From Carettochelys insculpta (taxonomy: Eukaryota > Chordata > Testudines > Carettochelyidae): 64,000 bases of DNA. Below, in pieces: positions 58,110 through 64,000 of the stretch. The notes beneath the pieces were generated by a model that was given only the letters and a program-made list of their open reading frames with translations, made no database searches and was not told where the DNA came from. Position 1 is the first letter of the stretch. Each line of letters opens with the position of its first letter. Where the stretch lies: assembly GCF_033958435.1 (NCBI RefSeq), contig NC_134138.1, positions 205,105,298 through 205,169,297 of the forward strand. The letters run 5' to 3'. The position numbers were made by a program, and so were the translations under genes.

Positions 58110-58185
58110 TGGTTCTACTTACCATGGGTGCAGGGGACTGGGCTTGAGGACCTCTCAAGGTTCTTTACAGTTCTATGATACCATG

Positions 58186-59750
58186 CACACAGCCTTGCCT
58201 GTGAGAAAACTTATCATCATTATAGTAATTGCTTGCATGGCTCCAGAACAGACTGAAACTACAGATGCTTGATGTAGACATGTAGCTGAAGATGTAGACA
58301 CATAGCATATAGCAAAAGTGTTGAAAAGGCTAGACATCCATGTACACTGTCATCTTTGCCATAGCAGAGCGGGAGTCCCTTGAGTATTAGTGTTTTGCTA
58401 GTACCATGTAACAGTATATTTGACTTCTACGATAATGAATATTTCATTTAAAACTTTTATCTCAGCGAATACGAGCATTTATCAATATAAAACACAAGGC
58501 CATAATCTTTCAATGAGCCTCACTGGTAATATGTGTCAAACAAGTAATTTGTACAAGTAAAATTTATTTTTTGGCTTTTGAAACAAATTAGTGACAATCT
58601 GGGTCAAACCTTCTGTATGGATAAATTTGCTTTTGTCTTTTAAAATAAATTGTTTAAATTACATTTTATAATTTTTCTTTCAAACTTGTATTGACAATTT
58701 AAGTACATTTTTGTGCTCTTTGCCCTTGCACAAAAGCTTGTTTTGACATGGTTGCAAAAATCTTGCATTGACCACTGAACACGACATCTATCCTGGCTAA
58801 GTACCTAAGCAACACGTCTGTGAAAATAACAGGTTTTTTCCTGTGTAGTGAGGTTTACTACATCACCAGAAAGTTCAGCCTAGAGCTCTAGGCTATAAAC
58901 TAAAACAGAAAATGTAGCTTGTGCAGCTCCTCAACATAGTGGATGATTGCCTTCATTGGGGAGCAAGGGCCTGTGGAATTTTTATGTTCCAGCATCCTGT
59001 AATTGGTCCATCTCTGACAACTCCAGTCTGTTCTGGAGCCATTGCAGAGGCAGTGTGAATCCATTGGGAGCCCCAAACTGGCTTATCCCCCACATACTGA
59101 AAAAGCAAATGGGGCCCCTGGAGTTGCTTGGGGCCCAAGCTATTGCTTAGTCTGCTTACGCCTAGCACTCCGAATCTGTGCCTACTTTCCATCCCTCTCA
59201 CCCTGGAGTACTGCAAATGGACACTATAGAGGGGAAAAGGGGCCAGAAACTTCAAATGTAGGTTTTGCTGACCCTCATGGATTGGCAGGGAGTCTCCGGG
59301 AATCGGAATCAATTTCCCAGTGGCTACTGGACACAATCTGGACGATTTTAACAGGGACACTAAAAGTCTGGTCAGTGGCCCAGCAGGGCTCAGGCAGGCT
59401 CCCTACCTGCCCTGGCTCTGTGTGGCTCCTGGAAGAGAGGGGCATATCCAGCTTTGAGTGCAGGGGTGGCTCCCCAGGCGCTGCCCCTCCCCTTAGTGCT
59501 GATTCTGCAGCTCCCATTTGATGGGACCCACAGCCAATGGGTGCTGTGGTGGTGGTGCCCACACACAGTTGGCCAGTGCTCACCCTGAGTCTAGGAGCTG
59601 GCTGTGCTGCTTGCTTCTGGGACCCACCTGGAGTAAGCGCTGCCTGGCCAGGGCCTGTACCCCAACCCCATGCCCCAGCCCAGTGAAAGTGAAAGGGGGA
59701 AGAGTGGGAGGTGGGGCTTTGGGAAGGAGCGGGGCAGGGCAGGGCAGGGC
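58186..59750. other. Unassigned DNA upstream of the CpG island
   Basis: No gene was recognised. It is A/T-rich to about 58900, then increasingly G/C-rich towards the promoter. Confidence 0.4.
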
Positions 59751-60011
59751 TCTGGGAGTTTGTGCCCCAGACGGCTGAGAGCCGGTGATGGGAATGGGGA
59801 AGTGACGGGTGCTGTGGGCTCTGCCCGCTCTCCCGCCTGTCCTCCCGCCCGGCGCCCCCTGCCGCCCGTCAGCGCCTCTCCTGTTGCTCCGGGACGGCGG
59901 GGCGGAGCTGCCCTCCCACTGCGATTGGCTGGAGATGCTGCCGATCGCGTGGTGTGGGCGGGGCTCTGCCAGAGGGAGGCGAGGGGGGTAAAGGGGGAGC
60001 GTGGCGAGTTC

Positions 60012-60167
60012 ATGTGGCCTCGTCCTCGGCTGGGCAGCGGCGCTTCCTTCGCCTTGCGCGGCCGCCCGGAGCGCGGAGCCACTGGCCATCCTCGCTCCTC
60101 TCAGCCGGCCGGCGGGGCGCGCGCAGCCGGAGCGCCATGGAGGCGGAGCGGGCGGGCGAGCAGATGA
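60012..60167 (+). CDS. Possible upstream ORF overlapping the host gene start
   Basis: ATG 60012 opens a 51-codon frame (MWPRPRLGSGASF..) that ends in TGA at 60167, 30 bp past the main ATG at 60137 and in another frame. If transcription starts upstream of 60012, it could lower translation of the main frame. It would be lost if the start site lies between 60012 and 60137. Confidence 0.25.
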   Translation: MWPRPRLGSGASFALRGRPERGATGHPRSSQPAGGARAAGAPWRRSGRASR

Positions 60168-60184
60168 GACCGCTACTTACCACG
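60137..60184 (+). CDS. First coding exon of an unrecognised host gene
   Basis: ATG 60137 in a strong context (GCGCCATGG) begins MEAERAGEQMRPLLTT (16 codons). It is followed by ACG|GTAACG, a usable splice donor in phase 0 with GT at 60185-60186. Without splicing the frame would stop at 60209-60211, nine codons later. It is the first ATG in its frame within the CpG island. The acidic start followed by MRPLL suggests the cytoplasmic N-terminus of a membrane protein, but this is a guess. I do not recognise the gene. The following exon lies beyond the window, so the intron exceeds 3.8 kb. Alternative: the whole stretch is 5' UTR and coding begins later. Confidence 0.55.
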
Positions 60185-60302
60185 GTAACGCGGCGCCAGG
60201 GGAGCCGCTGAGCTCTGTCCGCTTTGTGCGTGCCTGGCCGGCCGGGGCCGGGGCCGCGGGCTTTTGTCGCCGGCTGCCGCCCGGGAAGACTATTTCCCCC
60301 TC

Positions 60303-60338
60303 CCCCCGCCCCCGCCCCCGCCCCCGCCCCCGCCCCCG
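60303..60338 (+). repeat. (CCCCCG)6 hexanucleotide repeat
   Basis: Six perfect CCCCCG units, preceded by CCCCCT and followed by CCCG. On the minus strand this is (CGGGGG)6, able to form G-quadruplexes. It lies 119 bp after the exon 1 donor, inside the CpG island. Confidence 0.95.
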
Positions 60339-61562
60339 CCCGGTAGGAACACGGAAGCGGCGCTGCCGGGTACCCTCGTGTCTGAGGGGACAGATTAGCT
60401 TCCCGCGCCGCGCCGCGCGGGCTCTTCGCGCACACAGGTGTCTCGTCCCAGGGCTGCGCGGTGCGCGCGCCAGGTGCCCTCCTGGCCTCAGCCCTCCGCG
60501 GCCCCGGCGCACGCGGGGGGTTGGCGAGCGAGTGCGCGCGCGCGTCGGCGGGGCGGGGGCGGCTCTGGGCTTGCAGCCGGTCTCCCGCCAGCCCCGCGCC
60601 TAGTGCGACAGGCTGCTCCCTCCCCTGTGGTCCCCCCCTCCCCGGCTTTTGTGTGAACGGCGGTGTGGGACGGGGAAGGCGGTGGAGCGGGGCGAGCTGG
60701 TTCCTTTGTTCCAGCCTTGTCTTATTACTGCCCGCTTCGGTCTCCTGCCCATGCTCGTGTAGGAGAGCGAGGAACAGGCTGCGTCCCTCCTTCCCATCCC
60801 TCGCTCTGGGGAAACCGAGGCAGGGCTAGTGCACTCGCTGGGAGGGCAAAGGGTGATCGGCTCTTCTCTGCACTTAAGGCAGCTGCTGCCCCTTTTCCGA
60901 GGTTGGGGTGGGGAGGGAGAAGAGATGTGCGCATACAAGAGAACTAACTGTGGTTTTATTTTTCTTGTTCTCATGGTACACAACCTTATTCGGATCGGGT
61001 GGTGGTGGATGTGATTCCCAATCCCCTGTATCTCAGCAATATCAGTGAGGGTCTGAGGGGAAGGATAAAGCTACATTGATTTGGTTCATTTCCTTTCACA
61101 GTTGGTGGTGAAGTGAGGCAGACGTGTTCCCCTGACTTCCTGTGCTACTGAAAAATACATGTGGCTCACTAGTTGTAATTTCCTCTCTCTCTCTCTCCCC
61201 TCCCTCCTTCCCTTTAGATGACTCAAAGTCAGGATTTTATTAAGCCTCTTTGTTCTTATTCTGCTGTCCTCTCAATGCCTTCTCCAAGCAGGTTGCATAG
61301 CAGTATATTGTTGGTGTCAAAACAGGAGGGATGTGTAGTTTCCACTCTTTGTAGGAAACATTTTGATAACTGGAAAAAAAAAAAAACCTTGGAAATTTTA
61401 TTTTGTTTTGCACAAGGCTGTTGGGGTTTTCCTTCTTACCTTTTAAAAATAACTTAGATTTTTTTATAAATATTGGAACGAGTGAAGCGCTTATTTTCTG
61501 TCAATATACTTACCTATTTCTCCTGTAATTACAACAGTGTCAATAACTTGATATGGTTTAGT

Positions 61563-61700
61563 AACAAAAAGATAGCCCTGTTAGTCTGTATTCTGTCAAA
61601 ACTATAAAAAGCAGTCCTGTAGCACTTTAAAGACTAACAGAATAACTTCTTGGTGATGAGCTTTTGTGGGACAAACCCACTTCTTCAGATCTCTGCTATG
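61563..61700 (-). mobile_element. Penelope-like repeat in the intron
   Basis: On - it reads CTGAAGA (61688-61682), A, GTGGG-TTTGT-CCCAC, AAAAGC, TCATCACCAAGAAGTTATTCTGTTAGTC, AGTGCTACAGGACTGCTTTTTATAG and the tail ACAGACTAACAGGGCTATC. The stem is fully paired and GAAA has become AAAA. Confidence 0.65.
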
Positions 61701-62823
61701 TGATTGTTTTGGTTTTTTTTTTATATGGTTTAGAAATCTATTAATGTATTTTCAATGTATTCCTGTCATTTGTGTTGAAGGTCAGCAAAAGTTCAAGACT
61801 GGTATAATATCTCCCCGCCCCATAAGAGCCTAACATAAAGGAATGTTCATCACTTTTCTATGGTCTTGTTTTCTTCCGTTATGAAAAAAGCTGTTTACTT
61901 ATTAGCTTGATAGGAGTTTCGAGGTAAATGCCTACTGAAGGGAAGACAGTTCATAGCTTTAAGACTAATAATATGGTCAAGACTAATTAAAATTACAAAC
62001 TGTTTTTACTTTCAGTTAGCTAACATGTTGTGACTACCAGGAAGTAAATGGCAACAGGAATTAACGCACCTCTTTTTTTCAGGGTATGTCTATACAGGTT
62101 GTTCAGTGACACAGATTAGTTCTAAACCAGGTGGCTTGAGAAGCTTTGTAGGTTGCGCATGCATTGGGCAAGGATATTATTGGAGACAGAACACCAAGAG
62201 AGGGACTTATGAACTTTACCTGGTGATGAAGCAGAAAGGGCTTCCTAAGCAGAGTTAAGGCTTTTTTAATATAGAGACTGCCTGGTGTTTTGGTTCTTTT
62301 GTGAGATGGGGTAAAGAAGGGTTCCAGACATAAAAGGTTGCCAGGGGAGGGGTGGAGGGAAAAGAATGTTGGTAGAGGTTAAGAAGAGTAAAAAGTGGTC
62401 AGAAAGACTATGTGAAAGAGGCTAGCAAAAAGGTAGGCAGAAGTTAAGTCATACCTGTCGTTAGAGGCAAGAAAATGGAGAAATGGTGGAGTAAGTGACT
62501 TGAGCAGGTGAACGTGGGTATTGTGCTGATCATCAGGCAAGCTCTTGGACCAGGTGTTATGCTAGAAAGTTTAGCTGATACATGAAGGTTGATTAGGGGT
62601 ATGAGTCTTCTTGTGATGCTATTTCTATACCAGCAGAAGTCACGGTGTCATCTTAGTAATGCCAGTGTAAGGGGGAATTTGGATAGCTTGTTCTTTGTCA
62701 GTGGAAAAGTCTCAGATTTGTGAGGTGCAATCTGTACTGCTGAAGAATATTATTCTCTTTGCCAGAGATACCTAAGCACACTAGTATGCTGAAGGAAAGG
62801 CATCTCTTCTCTCTCCCCTCTTT

Positions 62824-62850
62824 CCCCCCCCCCCCCCCCCCCCCCCCCCC
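62824..62850 (+). repeat. Poly(C) run of 27
   Basis: Twenty-seven uninterrupted C, preceded by a pyrimidine tract (CTCTTCTCTCTCCCCTCTTT) and followed by ACGCACGC. Long C/G homopolymers are rare in vertebrate DNA and prone to sequencing error, so the length may be inexact. Confidence 0.85.
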
Positions 62851-62982
62851 ACGCACGCTATGCTTAGTGAGACTAATGTGGAAAACTCATTGTGGGACAG
62901 GTGCACATGATGAAGTGGAGTGCTGGGGAATCTGCACAATCTTCTTTACTTCTCCAAAGATGCACTGTTAGAGAATCTCTTC

Positions 62983-63414
62983 GGCTGTGATCACACTAGC
63001 CCCTCCTTTTGGAGGGGCTATGGTAATGTGGAACTTCAGAATATGCTGAGAGGTGCTTCCATGAATATGCAGTGCCTCATTAGTATAATGGCAGCTGCAC
63101 GTGCTTGGAAACTGCTGGTTTCGAAACACAGCTGCCCGTGTAGCCAGGGGGCCTTTAGACATGGACCCCTGATTTCAAAAGCCATTTCTCCTAAAACCAG
63201 ATGGGAATAATGGGCTTTTGAAATCAGGGGGTTATTTCGAAAGGCCCCCTGGCTACACGGGTGGCTGAGTTTTGAAAATGGCAGTTTTGAAGTGCACGTG
63301 GCTGCCATTATGCTAATGAGGCACTGCATATTCATGAAAGTGCTCCATTAGCATATAGTAAAGTGCCACATTTCCATAGCCCCTCCAGAAGGAGGGGCTA
63401 GTGTGCCCACAGCG
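62983..63414. mobile_element. Foldback MITE with arms of about 200 bp
   Basis: The left end GGCTGTGATCACACTAGCCCC and the right end GGGGCTAGTGTGCCCACAGCG are inverse. Pairing continues inwards through CTCCTTTTGGAGGGGCTATGG / CCATAGCCCCTCC.AAGGAG, ATGAATATGCAGTGCCTCAT / ATGAGGCACTGCATATTCAT and CCGTGTAGCCAGGGGGCC / GGCCCCCTGGCTACACGG, to a centre near 63200. The arms are close enough to form one long hairpin. The flanking triplets do not match clearly. Confidence 0.8.
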
Positions 63415-64000
63415 TTAGTGAGACAGGAGTGAGGTCTCTCTGAGGCCAGAGTGGCAGGGAGTGTCTACAAAGAGAATTTGTGGAAGGTTGGAGAATACCT
63501 GCCCTGCATTCTTGCCCCTTTATTTTAGCGTAACTGCCATGTAGAGGAGCTGTCTCCATTTTGCTGTAACGTACTTGAGAGGAATACTTCTGTGAATGCA
63601 GAAATTGTCATTATTGTCTGATGAGTGTCCTAGTTTTGATGTACAAACTGTCTGATGTACTTTTGTGTACTAACAGAAGAGCAAAATCCCTCCTTGTTGA
63701 GGACAGATAGCTGTTGTCAGTGATATGTATGCATTTTCCAATTCTTTTTTGACAGCAGTTACCAGTACACATTCCTTTTGTGACTGGCCTGAAGTTTGTC
63801 CAAAGTTTCTCTATATAGTCTCCTATCATTTGATTGCTGAGACCATGTGTGTTGCACTGATTTAAACAAATCTGACAAAAACTCTTTTACGCTTATTCAC
63901 TGCCTCATTTTATGTGTTGGTGTGAGTTATTTTCCTTTTTGAATAACTTTTGATCATAGGCTGACTCTGCTCTGGCCATAGCCAGGTAGCCACTAGCAGT

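Larger units (their letters stand above)
56068..58185 (+). pseudogene. CR1 LINE 3' fragment, split by three DNA transposons
   Basis: The CR1 sequence is in four pieces: 56068-56687 (QNDLDKLKK..VNRMKFNKDKCKVL-like, then LEYCV-like and GNVTCDNRLKELSLF-like, all frameshifted), 56973-57087 (ACTGTCAGGACAGTTAAGCACTGG..TCAGGAATGGTCTAGAT), 57802-57815, and 58118-58185 (ACCATGGGTGCAGGGGACTGGGC..ACAGTTCTATGATACC). Removing the three inserts restores the usual CR1 order exactly at each junction. It is more diverged than the CR1s at 33927 and 41637. The reading frame is destroyed. Confidence 0.9.
59750..60720. promoter_or_regulatory. CpG island promoter of a host gene on +
   Basis: This is the only long stretch dense in CpG outside the Harbinger genes. 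It has an inverted CCAAT box (ATTGG, 59924-59928), an Sp1-type GC box GGGCGGGGC (59956-59964) and further GGGCGG motifs near 59898-59904, with no TATA box in view. That is the make-up of a housekeeping-type promoter with dispersed start sites. The first exon at 60137 follows within 200 bp. No CDS on the minus strand could be supported. Confidence 0.75.
60185..64000 (+). other. First intron of the host gene (inferred)
   Basis: From the donor at 60185 to the window end no acceptor followed by a convincing coding exon was seen. It contains the hexanucleotide repeat at 60303, a Penelope-like repeat at 61563, the C run at 62824 and the foldback MITE at 62983. A CT tract at 61183-61216 ends in CCTTTAG, an acceptor-like site, but the frame after it does not resemble a conserved exon. 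Confidence 0.45.

Noticed and set aside
59580..60603. Long frames of 100-200 codons on both strands in the CpG island
   Set aside because: High G/C content removes stop codons. Composition is Arg/Pro/Ala-rich and low-complexity, with no domain. Only the short exon at 60137 has a start context and donor.
61183..61457. Second exon of the host gene after the CTCTCT..CCTTTAG acceptor-like site
   Set aside because: The acceptor looks fair, but the following frame (MTQSQDFIKPLCSYS..) is A/T-rich, lacks a convincing donor and resembles no conserved protein start.
1..64000. CRISPR arrays, operons, prophage, tRNA or rRNA genes
   Set aside because: None was seen. Repeat content, introns and CpG structure are vertebrate. 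Clustered repeats are transposon ends, not spacer arrays.

Overview
The window looks like nuclear DNA from a turtle or another sauropsid. Five CR1 LINE fragments were recognised, and their complete 3' ends carry the TTCTATG-type 8-mer. There are two PIF/Harbinger elements of the kind common in chelonians, each with a DDE nuclease gene and a convergent Myb/SANT gene. There are also many MITEs opening with GGCTATGTCTACACT-like ends, several hAT elements, and old MIR-like SINE remnants. Intergenic sequence is long and the only host gene start is a CpG-island promoter with a spliced first exon. No bacterial features, tRNA, rRNA or CRISPR were seen. The taxon is an inference from repeat content.

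Layout. 1-3604: Harbinger copy 1, cut by the window start, with a transposase on + (DD35E triad present) and a Myb/SANT gene on -. 3605-26970: mostly unassigned non-coding DNA with hAT and pogo-like elements, two RTE-like LINE remnants and a 2.2 kb CR1 (14358-16598). 26971-31271: Harbinger copy 2 in mirror gene order, badly decayed, with a 0.7 kb deletion derivative of the same family inserted about 20 bp from its right end. 31300-34826: a dead hAT transposase (ZMYM/DUF4371 type) broken by a Penelope-like insertion and two CR1s. 36910-39493: a large non-autonomous DNA element. 41637-42656: the best preserved CR1. 51170-58185: a dense set of nested insertions with exact target-site duplications. 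59750-60720: CpG island with promoter and exon 1 of an unrecognised host gene on +. The rest of the window is its first intron, with a (CCCCCG)6 repeat, a 27-base C run and a long foldback MITE.

The most unusual signal is a dispersed repeat family present at seven places. Its copies share CTGANGAA - hairpin - CGAAAGC, close to a hammerhead-ribozyme core, and the hairpin stem changes sequence between subfamilies while staying paired. I infer Penelope-like elements. An extra A before the stem in every copy means ribozyme activity is unproven. Two copies are head-to-head inverted pairs.

Nested insertions give a relative chronology. A CR1 at 56068-58185 holds three DNA transposons with perfect duplications (TAA, GTCTAGAT, TGGTTCTA). 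A hAT at 53241-54758 carries a MITE whose empty site survives in a paralogous hAT at 9690-10019.
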